Assembly: GCA_964545715.1 (NCBI GenBank)
Contig: CAZJHX010000039.1
Coordinates: 1 to 64,000 of the forward strand
Source: CAZJHX01 sp964545715
Lineage (GTDB): Bacteria; Myxococcota_A; UBA9042; GCA-2863065
Direction of reading: 5' to 3'
DNA length: 64,000 bases
Positions 39,104 to 50,800 of this stretch are shown here, piece by piece. Numbering within the stretch: the stretch's first letter is position 1; the number at the start of each line of letters is the position of its first letter. The notes beneath the pieces are model-generated. The model was not told the DNA's origin. It saw only the letters and a program-made list of their open reading frames with translations, and did not search any database. The position numbers and the translations under genes were made by a program.

Positions 39104-40201
39104 ATGGGGATAACCGCCATGAGCGGATACGGCGTATCCAGAGATTGGCGGGAAGCCGTAGACCAGGCGCTGGCTGCATTGGAGCCCATGCACGGCCGAG
39201 CCAGCGTCGGTTTTTTGTATGCCACCGACTACTTCGCTTCCGCCGCGGACAGCATCCGCCGGTTGGTGGTCGAGCGCACCGGTGTAACGGTGCTGTCCGG
39301 CACCGTCGGCATGGGCGTGTGCTGCACCTCAATGGAGTTCATGAACACGCCGGCCGTCGTGCTGATGCTGCTCCGCGTGCCGGACGGCGTGGCCTCCGAG
39401 GTGATCGGCTGCGACGACCTCGTGTCGGGCGAGCACGGCGCGGTGACGATCGCCCACATCGACCCCCGGGAGGGGCGCGGAGTCGGCGGCGGACCCCAGT
39501 TCGGCGGAGCGTTTCTCATCGGAGCCCTGACGTCATCGCGGGGTCCCAGCGTCCAGTTTCACCGGGACGGCATCGAGGAGGAGGGCGCCACGGGCGTGGC
39601 GTTTGGCGAGGGGATCGAGGTCCAAAGCGGCTTGACCCAGGGGTGCACCCCGCTGGCGGGCTGGCGCCGGGTGACGCGGGCGATGGGGCCCGTACTGATC
39701 GAGCTGGACAACCGGCCGGCGCTGGACGTGCTGATGGAGGACGCCGCCGGCATCGTAGCGGGCGACGTCGAGCGGCTGCGCGGGCGGGTCTTTGCCGCGG
39801 TCGCGCTGCCGAACCGGGACCGGGCGGACTACGTCGTGCGCAACCTCATCGGCGTAGACATCCGGGAGCGGGCGGTCGCGATCGCGCAGCCGTGTCAGGT
39901 GGGTCAGACCGTTCAGTTCATGCGGCGCGACCCAGACGCGGCCGCGGAGGATATGACCCGCATGCTGCGCGAGCTGAAGGGGCGGACGTCCCGGACGCCG
40001 GCGGCGGCGCTCTATTTCTCGTGCGTGGGGCGCGGACAGAACCTCTTTGACACCCCCGGGCGTGAGCTGGAGCTGATCACGGATGTGCTCGGGGATCTGC
40101 CGCTGGTGGGCTTTTTCGGCAACGGCGAGATTTGCCATCGCTACATCTACGGATATACCGGAGTTCTGGCGCTGCTCTACGCGCCGAAGGACGTGCATTG
40201 A
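39104..40201 (+). CDS. FIST-domain sensor protein
   Basis: 365 residues with FIST N (about 25-215) and FIST C (about 225-355) domains. FIST proteins sense small ligands, probably amino acids, in prokaryotic signalling; here there is no kinase or cyclase fused. Signatures include VGFLYATDY, GCTSMEF-like VCCTSMEF, the FIST C core YVVRNLIGVDIRERAVAI and the C-terminal ALYFSCVGRGQNLF...VGFFGNGEI. It overlaps the next gene by four bases, which links the sensor to a thioredoxin-like protein. Confidence 0.88.
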   Translation: MGITAMSGYGVSRDWREAVDQALAALEPMHGRASVGFLYATDYFASAADSIRRLVVERTGVTVLSGTVGMGVCCTSMEFMNTPAVVLMLLRVPDGVASEVIGCDDLVSGEHGAVTIAHIDPREGRGVGGGPQFGGAFLIGALTSSRGPSVQFHRDGIEEEGATGVAFGEGIEVQSGLTQGCTPLAGWRRVTRAMGPVLIELDNRPALDVLMEDAAGIVAGDVERLRGRVFAAVALPNRDRADYVVRNLIGVDIRERAVAIAQPCQVGQTVQFMRRDPDAAAEDMTRMLRELKGRTSRTPAAALYFSCVGRGQNLFDTPGRELELITDVLGDLPLVGFFGNGEICHRYIYGYTGVLALLYAPKDVH

Positions 40202-40836
40202 GCTTTCTGGATCGTGTGACGCGCCGGCTCGAGACCGCCAAGAAGCAAGCCGAGGTGGTGGCCAGGCGCCTGGTGGACGAGGCCCGAAAGCGTGCGGACG
40301 AGGCCGGTTTGACGGATCGGCCGGCCGGCTCTGGACCGCCGACTCCGCCACCGCCGGCGCCGCTGGCCACCGAACAGGTCGCCACGTCGGACGCGTGTGT
40401 GCTGATGGGGCTGACCGGGCTGAAAATGGGGCTGGAGCCGCAGGGCCGTCCGCTGCTGATCAACCACTGGGCGACGTGGTGCGAGGGCTGCGTCGCCGAG
40501 CTGCCGCTGCTGGTGGAGCTGAGGCGCCGCTGGCGAGGCAAGGTCGACTTTGTCGGCGTCGGCTGGGAGGGGTTCAGCGGACTGGCGACGCCTCAGCAGC
40601 AGGTGACCGCTGTCGAGAGGGTGGCGGCGGAGCACGGCGTGGACTGGGCCACCATGATCTTTGAGGGCACAGCCGGCCAGCTGTTCACGGGGCTGAGCCT
40701 GACGTCACACGAGATCCCGCAGACGCTGCTGCTGAACCCAGCCGGCGCCGTGCTGACGCGACACGATTCAGTGCTGGACGGCGACGCGATCAACCGCATC
40801 GAGGCCGCTCTCCGCGAGAGCATCGGCTCCGTCTAA
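40198..40836 (+). CDS. Thioredoxin-like (TlpA/ResA-type) protein
   Basis: 212 residues from TTG 40198, which overlaps the upstream stop (TTGA). An amphipathic helix with many Lys/Arg/Ala (TRRLETAKKQAEVVARRLVD) and a Pro-rich linker precede a thioredoxin fold with active site WATWCEGCVAELP (Cys about 95 and 98). The cis-Pro region is HEIPQTLLLNPAG. No signal peptide or clear membrane helix is visible, so the usual periplasmic location of TlpA/ResA is uncertain. It is sandwiched between a FIST sensor and a membrane peptidase with overlapping ends, forming a three-gene unit. Confidence 0.8.
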   Translation: MSFLDRVTRRLETAKKQAEVVARRLVDEARKRADEAGLTDRPAGSGPPTPPPPAPLATEQVATSDACVLMGLTGLKMGLEPQGRPLLINHWATWCEGCVAELPLLVELRRRWRGKVDFVGVGWEGFSGLATPQQQVTAVERVAAEHGVDWATMIFEGTAGQLFTGLSLTSHEIPQTLLLNPAGAVLTRHDSVLDGDAINRIEAALRESIGSV

Positions 40837-41750
40837 TGCCAAAGTCGCGGATGGCCTTGCTGGGGCTGGGACTGCTGCCGTTGGCGATAGCGGCGGCGGT
40901 GATCGTCGGCGTGATCAAGCTGTCCGACTACGAGCACGCCAACAACCTGCCCGACGGGTACGAGCGCATGGAGCGCGGCCGGTTCGAAGTTCACTATCCG
41001 CGCGGCCTTCGCGGCGAGGCGAGCCGGGTCGTCGATGCCGCCGAGGTTTTTATCGAGCTGGCGGTCGAGTCGATGTCACCGCTGCTGGGCGACCTGACGC
41101 CGCCGACGGGGCCCTTTCGTCTGACGCTGTTTGCCGACCGGGCGGACTTTGAGCGCTTTGCGTCGGCGACGCTGGACGATGACATGTCCCACAACGGCGG
41201 ATACTTCGACACGATGACGCTGGAGATCGTGCTGGTCATGTCCGAGGTCGAGTCGGAGACGGGCATGGGCATTCGGCACGAGGTCGCGCACATGCTGGTG
41301 GGGCGCGGCGGTGGGCGGTACGGCACCAAGATGCCCGCCTGGCTGCATGAGGGCCTGGCGACGTACCTGGAGACGGCGGACCCGAAGCGGCCGGGCGATC
41401 CAGCGCGAGTGGCCCAGTGGGTGCGCATGGTCTCAGCCGTAAACGCGCCACCGACCGTCGCGGAGATCGTCGGCGCGAATCGCCGCGCGTTCAGCGGTGA
41501 GGGCAACGACGTCTATTACGCGTACTCCAACCTGCTGGTGCACTTTCTGATGCGGCGATCGGCGGACCGCTTCTGGCGCTTTGCCCGGGCCGCCCGGGAG
41601 GGCCGCGACCTGGACCTGGACGGCTTGCTGAAACACTTCGGGCCGCACGACCTGCTGGAGGCGGCGTGGACCGGCGCGATGGAGGCGGCCCGCACGCAGT
41701 ATGCAACCGAGCTGGGAGAGCGGATCGACCGCCTGCGAAAAGTACAGTAG
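40836..41750 (+). CDS. Membrane-anchored zinc metallopeptidase (peptidase MA/gluzincin-like)
   Basis: 304 residues. An N-terminal helix (ALLGLGLLPLAIAAAVIVGVI) anchors the protein. The zinc site is HEVAH at residue 148 followed by WLHEGLATYLE 30 residues on, the HExxH...E arrangement of gluzincins such as peptidase MA. The catalytic domain should face the periplasm. The A of its ATG is the last base of the upstream stop codon. Substrates are unknown; with the thioredoxin-like neighbour it may act on oxidised or misfolded envelope proteins (inference). Confidence 0.82.
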   Translation: MPKSRMALLGLGLLPLAIAAAVIVGVIKLSDYEHANNLPDGYERMERGRFEVHYPRGLRGEASRVVDAAEVFIELAVESMSPLLGDLTPPTGPFRLTLFADRADFERFASATLDDDMSHNGGYFDTMTLEIVLVMSEVESETGMGIRHEVAHMLVGRGGGRYGTKMPAWLHEGLATYLETADPKRPGDPARVAQWVRMVSAVNAPPTVAEIVGANRRAFSGEGNDVYYAYSNLLVHFLMRRSADRFWRFARAAREGRDLDLDGLLKHFGPHDLLEAAWTGAMEAARTQYATELGERIDRLRKVQ

Positions 41751-41760
41751 TCAGCCGGGC

Positions 41761-42951
<1,191 letters not shown>

Positions 42952-43006
42952 GGCGTGCGCTTTGTACCTTACATCTGCGACGCACCACAACTAGAAGGGC
43001 AATCCT

Positions 43007-43771
43007 TCAAAGCACGTAGGGGATAACGGCGCGGCGCTCGGCAGGGTAGTCGTCGAACTTGTCGCGGTACCACTTGTGGTTGGTCAACGCGCGGGGGACC
43101 AGGTTGGCGAAGGTCCAAAACGCAAACGCCAGGCCGCCGATGGACCAGGTCGCGATCGCCCAGCCGGTCCACTCCACCACCTCACCGAAGTAGTTGGGGC
43201 ACGAGACCCAGCGATAGAAGCCGCCCTTGGGGATCTTGTAGCCGGTCTCACCGGGCTTGCGCAGGTTGCGCAGGATGTCGTCGGCCTGCAGGTTGATGTA
43301 CCAGCCGGTCAGGAAGACGGCAGCGCCGACCAGGAAGCGGGGATCGGCCAGCCACTCGGTGGGGTAGCCGCCGCTGAGCGTGAAGATCCAGCGGGCCTGC
43401 ACGTAGCCGTTGCCGCAGTTGAAGATGACGCCCATCAGCATCACGAGCGCGGGCATGCGCTTGTCTTTGTCGCCTCGGATCCTGAACGGGAAGATCAGGG
43501 TGCGATTAACATAGTGCAGGTGCCACATGGCGGCGAAGACGAGCGACGCGGCGCTGGTCGGGTAGTCGCCGATCAGCCACAGCACGTCGAACACGATCAG
43601 CGTGGGGGCCTCCATGATGATCCAGCCCAGGCGGTTGGACACGGTGGGCCCCCAGCCGCCGCGCGCGTGCCGACCGTAAGGTGCCGAGATAAAGAGCAGG
43701 ATCAGAAATACGCTGCCCGCGAGCGCGAACCAGCCGATGAGCAGCTGATCGTAGAAGGCTTGCTCAGCCAT
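43007..43771 (-). CDS. Steroid 5-alpha-reductase (3-oxo-5-alpha-steroid 4-dehydrogenase) family protein
   Basis: 254 residues, the size of animal SRD5A1, with six to seven membrane helices. The C-terminal half carries the family signature: HYVNRTLIFPFRIRG, then GGFYRWVSCPNYFGEV-x-EWTGWAIATWS, FANLVPRALTNHKWY and FxDYPAERRAVIPYVL. SRD5A enzymes use NADPH to reduce the delta-4 double bond of 3-oxo steroids. Close homologues in bacteria are not common outside some sterol-making or sterol-using Myxococcota and relatives, so sterol or hopanoid-like substrates are plausible. The ATG overlaps the end of the upstream dehydrogenase gene by eight bases, coupling the two. Confidence 0.9.
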   Translation of the reverse strand: MAEQAFYDQLLIGWFALAGSVFLILLFISAPYGRHARGGWGPTVSNRLGWIIMEAPTLIVFDVLWLIGDYPTSAASLVFAAMWHLHYVNRTLIFPFRIRGDKDKRMPALVMLMGVIFNCGNGYVQARWIFTLSGGYPTEWLADPRFLVGAAVFLTGWYINLQADDILRNLRKPGETGYKIPKGGFYRWVSCPNYFGEVVEWTGWAIATWSIGGLAFAFWTFANLVPRALTNHKWYRDKFDDYPAERRAVIPYVL

Positions 43772-44744
43772 TCAGCCTACCGGCCTCCTTGAACCAGGCG
43801 TAGGTGTCAGCGACGGTCTGCTGGACGGGGCGCGGGTCGAAGCCCAGCTCGTCTTTGGCTTTCTGGTTGCTGATCCGCGGGTTGCTGCGCAGCGCGTGCA
43901 GGGCGGCGCCGGTGAACTTGGCCTCGGTCCCGGTCATGCGGGCCCAGCCGACGGCGAACGGGGCGCTGGCACGCGCGAGCCACATCGGGGTGACGAATCG
44001 TGGCGCCTTCACGCCGGTGGCGGCCTCTGCGTATTGTCCGATCTCAACGGTCGAGCGCCACTCGCTGGCCAGGATATAGCGCTCGCCTTTGCGGCCGCGC
44101 GCCTCGGCGGCGAGGGCGCCGTCCACGACGTCCCGGACGTCGACCCAGGTGTATCCGCCGTCGACGAGGCCGGGCAGGCGCTTATTGTAGAGGTCGTGGA
44201 GGACCTGCCCCATCCGCGACGGGGCGTAGTCGTGTGGGCCGATGACGCCGCACGGGTTGACGATTACGGCGTCCAGCCCGCGCTCCACGGCAGCCAGGAT
44301 CTCGCGCTCGCCGGCGGCCTTGCTGCGGTCGTACGGCAGGTCGTCCTCGCCGGCGGGCTCGTTGGTCTCGTCGATCGGCTTCTCGCGCGGAAACTCATTG
44401 AGGGCGTGGGTCGAGCTGAAGTGCACCAGGCGCCGTACGCCGTTCTCCAAGCACGCCTGGGCGATATTTTTGGGCCCGCCGACGTTGACGGTCTGCAGCA
44501 CAGGCTCGTTGCGACCGGAGATCGAGATGACCGCCGCCAGGTGAAAAACCACGTCCACGTCGCGGGTGGCGGCACGAACGGACTCCAAATCGGAGACATC
44601 ACCGTCCACACGCTGAATGTCCAGGCCCTCCAGCGCGTCATTGTTGCCATGAATAAGGGCCCGGACGGGGCGACCACGGTCGACGAGGGTGCGCACGAGA
44701 TTGCACCCGATATGTCCGTTTGCGCCGGTGACGAGGACGGTCAT
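43764..44744 (-). CDS. NAD-dependent epimerase/3-beta-hydroxysteroid dehydrogenase-like protein
   Basis: 326 residues from ATG 44744. Extended SDR: TGANGHIGCNLV at the N-terminus binds NAD(P), FHLAAVIS after strand four, catalytic Ser in HFSSTHAL and YDRSK as the Tyr-x-x-x-Lys. VNPCGVIGPHDY and the segment with YTWVDVRDVVDGAL match the 3-beta-HSD/sterol-4-carboxylate dehydrogenase branch (NSDHL-like) and also dihydroflavonol reductases. With the following 5-alpha-reductase, a steroid or isoprenoid substrate is the best inference. First gene of the three-gene run ending with traB. Confidence 0.8.
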   Translation of the reverse strand: MTVLVTGANGHIGCNLVRTLVDRGRPVRALIHGNNDALEGLDIQRVDGDVSDLESVRAATRDVDVVFHLAAVISISGRNEPVLQTVNVGGPKNIAQACLENGVRRLVHFSSTHALNEFPREKPIDETNEPAGEDDLPYDRSKAAGEREILAAVERGLDAVIVNPCGVIGPHDYAPSRMGQVLHDLYNKRLPGLVDGGYTWVDVRDVVDGALAAEARGRKGERYILASEWRSTVEIGQYAEAATGVKAPRFVTPMWLARASAPFAVGWARMTGTEAKFTGAALHALRSNPRISNQKAKDELGFDPRPVQQTVADTYAWFKEAGRLNG

Positions 44745-44751
44745 CAGGCCG

Positions 44752-44757
44752 ACCGTA
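44752..44757 (-). promoter_or_regulatory. -10-like TACGGT before the dehydrogenase gene
   Basis: On the minus strand TACGGT ends seven bases before ATG 44744 and there is no Shine-Dalgarno, as in the other leaderless-type starts. Confidence 0.4.
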
Positions 44758-44790
44758 GCCGCGCATGCGGGCGTTTGCAACCAGCGCGGT

Positions 44791-44821
44791 TTGACACGGC
44801 CTCCGGCGCGGGAGGTATGCT
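44791..44821 (+). promoter_or_regulatory. Sigma-70-type promoter for the first giant lipoprotein
   Basis: TTGACA (44791-44796) and TATGCT (44816-44821) are separated by 19 bases, a little long. The leader to ATG 44871 would be about 42 bases with a GACAGGGGCGG purine stretch. GGGAGG-TATG-CTCCC dyad symmetry overlaps the -10. Confidence 0.45.
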
Positions 44822-44870
44822 CCCGGCCCTGAGGCGTGTGGTGTTTAGAAGAGACAGGGGCGGTGATCTA

Positions 44871-47800
44871 ATGCGGTTTACTTTCTTTGCGTTGGCGACA
44901 GGTGTGGTGCTTGCGGGTTGTCCCAGTGACCCCGTTGACGGCGGGTCCCAGGGTTCGGGCGATCTGGCGGACGTCTTGTTTGACACGGCAGGCGACGCGC
45001 AGGGCGACGACGCGGGCGACACGACCGGCGACGACGACGCCGACACCACCGGCGCGGACGACACGACTGAGCCGACCGGCGACGACGACGCGGATACGGG
45101 CGACGTGGAGCCGACCGAGCCGAGCTGCGGCGCGTACTGCAAGGTGCTGGCGCAGGCATGCACCGACGACAACGAGCAGTTCGCAGGCGAGGCGGAGTGC
45201 AACACCTACTGCCAGGACACCGCGCAGCTGCCGCTGGGTGCGGCCGCCGACACCGACGTGAACTCGGTGGGCTGCCGGATGTACCACGCCGGCGTGGCGT
45301 CGCAGCAGGAGCCCGAGGTGCACTGCCCGCACGCGGGACCGACCGGCGCCGATACCTGCGGCACCTGGTGCGAGAACTACTGCCACCTGGCCATGACCAA
45401 CTGCACAGGCGCCAACGCGGTGTACGACACGCCGGCCGATTGCGAGGCGGCCTGTGCGGACCTGGTCGACGACGGGGAGGCCGGGGACACGGACGGCGAC
45501 ACCGTGCAGTGCCGCATCTATCACGCCGGCGTGGCCGGGACCAACGGCGACACCAGCGCTGAGATCCACTGCCCGCACGCCGGTCCGGACGGCGGCGGTG
45601 TGTGCGTGGACGCGATCGAGCCGGTGGACCCGACCTGTGAGGCCTACTGCGCGGCGATCACGGATGCCTGCACGGGCGACAACCTCCAGTACGCCGATGA
45701 AACGGCCTGCCTGACCTACTGCGGCGCGTCGGCCCAGCTGCCGCTGGGTACGTCGGAGGACGTGGACGGCAACACGGTAGGCTGCCGCATCTATCACGCC
45801 GGTGTGGCGTCCACGAGCGACGAGAACGCCGCCATTCACTGCGTCCACGCGGGCCCGACCGGCGGCGACGTCTGCGGCGCGTGGTGCGACAACTACTGCC
45901 ACCTGGCACAGACCAACTGCTCGGACGACAACGCGCTGTACAGCGACAGCGCGGCCTGTGACGCGGCGTGCGCGGACTTCCCGGCGACGGGCGCGGCCGG
46001 TGACGTCGACGGTGACACCGTGCAGTGCAAGATCTACCACCTGGGTGTGGCCGGCAGCGACGGGGACGACAGCGCCGCGGTGCACTGCCCGCATGGCGGC
46101 ATCGACGGCGGGGACGTCTGCGTGGCGCCCGTACTGCCGCCGACGTGCGCGGAGTACTGCGCGGCGGTCCAGGCAGCGTGCACCGACGACAACGCCCAGT
46201 ATGCGTCGGAGGACGCATGCAACGCGTATTGCCAGGATTGGGCTCAGATACCGGCCGGCGCGCTGTCGGACACCGGCGGCAACACGATCGGCTGCCGCCT
46301 CTATCACGCAGGTGTGGCCAGCGCGAGCGAGGACAACGCGGTCGTGCACTGCCCGCACGCGGGTGCGTCCGGTGGGGACGTGTGCGGCACCTGGTGTGAG
46401 AACTACTGTCACCTGGCCGAGACCAACTGCACCGGTGACGATGCGCTGGACTTTGGTGACGGGGACTGCCCGGTCGCATGCACCGGCTACGGTGTGGACG
46501 CCGCTCCCGGTTCGGTCGACGGAGACTCGGTGCAGTGCCGCATCTATCACCTGGGTGTCGCCGGCAGCGACCCGCCCGACTCCGCCGGGGTCCACTGCCC
46601 GCACGGCGGTCTGGACGGCGGCGGTGTCTGCGTGCCGCCACCCGAGCCGACGACATGCACGCCGATCGCCGCGCTGAGCTGCGGTGACAACCTGTCCGGG
46701 GTCTCCAACAACATGGACGGCAGCACCAACGTCATGGGCGACTACTTCTGCTCGCCGTTTGGCGACGACTACGGCACGGGCCCCGAGGCGACCTGGTCGT
46801 TTGAGGTGAGCGAGACCACGATCGTGGATATCAGCGACGGCGGCGCCGGCGAGGTCGACATCTTTTTGCTGGAGGACCACGGCAACGGGTGCGAGGCGAG
46901 CGAGGCCAGCTGTGTGTTGGGCGAGTTTGACGACCTGTCGTTTACGGCCGCTCCGGGCGCGACCTACTACGTGGTGGTGGACACCTGGGGCGGGGACGAC
47001 GCGACGTTTGATCTCTCGGTGACCTGCTGTACGCCGAGCTGCACGGACAAGGCGTGCGGCGACGACGGCTGCGGCAGCTCGTGCGGCGACTGCGGTGACG
47101 GTGAGGTGTGCAACGACGCGGGCGCGTGCGAGGAGGCGGTGCCGACGTGCGAGGACTACTGCGCGGCCGTGGCGGCGGCGTGCACGGACGACAACGCCCA
47201 ATACGCCAGCGTGGACGCGTGCTTGAACTACTGCGCAACGTGGGCGCAGCTTCCGGTCGGCTCGCTGGCGGACACGGACACAAACACGGTGGGGTGCCGC
47301 ACGTACCACGCGGGCGTCGCGGCCCTCAGCGAAGACGACGCGGCGATCCACTGTCCGCACGCGGGCCCGTCGGGCGGCAACGTCTGCGGCTCCTGGTGCG
47401 ACAACTACTGCCACCTTTCGTCGGCCAACTGTACCGACGCCAACGCGCTGTATGCCGACGGCGATGCCTGCTCGGCCGCGTGCGAGGCCTTCCCGGCCGT
47501 CGGTGAGGTGGCGGACACCAGCGGCAACACGGTGCAGTGCCGCATCTATCACCTGGGCGTGGCGGGCTCGGCGCTGCCCGACTCGGCTGGCGTGCACTGT
47601 CCTCACGGGGCCGTGGACGGCGGCGGGGTCTGCGTAAAGGGCGGCTCGACGTGCGAGGACGCCATCACGGTGGGGGCCCTGCCCTACAGCGATGCGGGTG
47701 AGACCGATACCGCCAGTGGCGACTACAGCTACAACGCAGGCGACTGCCCGGGCGAGAGCAGCGGGTGGGGCGCGGGCAGCAACGACGTGGTGTACGCGTT

Positions 47801-50800
47801 TACGCCCGAGACCGGCGGCAATCACGACATCGAGCTGACGGGTGCGCCCGGCTTCGACAGCAACCTGTATGTGGTCACGGACTGTGGGGACATCGGGTCG
47901 ACCTGTCTGGCGGCGGACGATGACATCGGCAGCAACATCACCGAGTCGATTACGCTGAACCTGACCGCGGGCGCGACCTACTACATCATCGTGGACGGCT
48001 GGAACAACAGCGGCAACGTCTCGGGCGCGTACACGCTGACCGTGGACCGCTCGGCGCCGACCTGCGCCGAGTATTGCGCGCTGATCCAGTCCGCGTGCAC
48101 GGGCGACAACGCGCAGTATGCGGACGAGGCCGTGTGCCTGACCTACTGCACCACGCAAGCGCAGCTTGTGGCGGGGGCGGCGGCGGACGTCGACGGCAAC
48201 ACGATCGGGTGCCGCACCTATCACGCGGGGGTCGCCTCGCTGAGTGATGAGAACGCGGCAGTCCACTGCGCTCATGCCGGTCCGTCCGGCGGCGACGTCT
48301 GCGGGACCTGGTGCGACAACTACTGCTACCTGGCGGGCCTGAACTGCACCGGCGGCGATGCGCTGTTCGTCGACGACGGCGCGTGTGGCGCGGCGTGCGC
48401 GGACTTTACGGACGACGCAGAGCCGGGCGCGGTCTCGGGCGACAGCGTGCAGTGCCGCATCTATCACCTGGGCGTGGCCGGCTTTGACGCCGACTCACCG
48501 GCCATCCACTGCCCGCACGGCGGCACGGACGGCGGCGGTGTGTGCGTGGAGGCCCCGTCTGAAGGCGACACATGTGAGTCGGCTTTTGTGGTGGACGCGG
48601 CGCCCTTCTCGGCGACGGGCGATACGACCGGGGCCAACGCGGACTACGCATACGGCGACGGGGAGTGCCCCGGCGAGACCAGCGGCTGGGGCGCGGCTTC
48701 GGCCGATCAGGTCTACACGTTTACGCCCACGGCGTCGGCGCTGTACACGATCACCCTGGAGGCGGACGCCGACTTCGACAGCAACCTGTACGTCGTGAGC
48801 GACTGCGGCGACATCGGCAGCAGCTGCCTGGCGGCGGACGACGCGATTGGGGGCGGCCAGACCGAGTCCGTCGCTGTGAACCTGACCGCCGGCACAACGT
48901 ACTTCATCGTGGTAGACGGCTGGTCCAACGCCAGCGACATCGCGGGCGCGTACACGCTGTCGATCGACGGCGGAGCTCCGACCTGCGAGAGCTACTGTGC
49001 CGATATCACCGCCGCGTGCACCGGCGACAACGCCCAATACGCGGACGCGGATGCGTGCCTGGCGTACTGCACCAACTCCCAGCTGCCGATCGGCGCCACG
49101 GGCGACGTGGACGGCAACTCGCTGGGCTGCAGGACCTACCACGCGGGCGTGGCGGCGCAGACCGACCCGGCCGTGCACTGTATCCACGCGGGTCCGTCGG
49201 GCGGCGACATCTGCGGAAGCTGGTGCGACAACTACTGCCACCTGGCGGCGAATAACTGCAGCGACGGTGACGCCCTGTTTGGGGACGACGCCGCCTGCGC
49301 GGACGCGTGCGCGCTGTACCCGCTGAACGGTGACGCCGGCGACACGGTCGGCAACAGCGTGCAGTGCCGCATCTACCATCTGGGTGTGGCCGGGGACGAC
49401 ACCGGCGCGGGTCCGACCGTGCACTGCCCGCACGGCTCGATCGACGGCGGCGGCGTATGCAGCGGCCCCGGCGGGCAGACCTGCGAAGACGCGTTTGCTG
49501 CGACCGGCGGGCTGCCGTACACGTCGGCCGGCACGACGGTGGGCAAATCCAATGACTATTCGATTCAGCCACAGTGGTGTGACCCGGATCTGCCGAGCAC
49601 CTCGGGCGCGGGCTCGTCGGACGAGGCGTACGTGTTCACGGCCCCCGCGGACGGCACCTATCACGTGGATGTAGACGTCAGCTTTGACGCGCTGCTGTAC
49701 GCGCTGGGCGACTGTGCGGACGCGGAGAACACCTGTCTGGGCGGGTCGGACGCGATCGGCGGCAGCGCAAACGAGCACCTGGAGCTGGACATGACGGCGG
49801 GCGAGTCGGTGTACCTGGTCGTGGACGGCTGGTCGTCCACGTCGAACATCAGCGGCGACTACAGCCTGACGATCAATGGGCTTGGCCACAACTGCGCGCT
49901 GCCGCATCCGATCTCGGAGCTGCCCTTCAGCCACACGTCGTCGACCAACGGCGTGGGCAACGACGCCAGCTACTCTGCGGGCGGCTGTCCGGGCGAGAGC
50001 TTTGGGTGGGGCGCGGGCTCCAGCGACGTGGTCTACGCGTTTACGCCGGGCGCCACGGGCGACTACAACGTGACGCTGACCGGCAACAACTTCGACAGCA
50101 ACCTGTACGTGGTGACGGACTGCGGCGACATCGACGGCACCTGCGTGGGCGCCGACGACGAGGTGTGCGCCAACTGCACGGAGGAGCTGACGCTGACGTT
50201 GAAGGGCGGCACGACGTACTTCATCGTTGCGGACGGCTTCGGCAACAGCAACAACGTCAACGGGGCATACACGTTGACCGTGGACCTGGTCGGGCTGCAG
50301 GCGCCGACGTGCGAGACCTACTGCGCGGACGTGACGGCGGCCTGCACAGGCGACAACAGCCAGTTTGCCGACGAGGCCGCCTGCCTGGCCTACTGCGGCA
50401 CCTGGGCGCAGCTGGACGCGGGTGAGCCGGGCGACACGGACGGCAACTCGATCGCCTGCCGCATCTACCACGCGGGGGTGGCGTCGGCCGATGAGGCGTC
50501 CGCTGCGATTCACTGCGATCACGCGGGTCCGTCCGGCGGAAACGTGTGCGGCAGCTGGTGCGAAAACTACTGCGATCTGGCGGCGACGAACTGCGCCGGA
50601 GACAACGCGCTCTTCGCGGACGGCGACGCGTGTACGGCGGCGTGCGAGGCGTACGACGACCTGGGCGGGTCGGGCGACACCGACGGCGACACCGTGCAGT
50701 GTCGCATCTATCACCTGGGCGTGGCCGGCAGCGACGGCGACACATCGGCGGCGGTTCACTGTCCGCACGGCGGCATCGACGGCGGCGGCGTCTGCGTCTA

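Noticed and set aside
44791..44821. Sigma-54 promoter for the first giant lipoprotein
   Set aside because: No GG-N10-GC element with TGGC/TTGC character lies in the 126-base spacer; TTGACA and TATGCT give a better sigma-70-type call.
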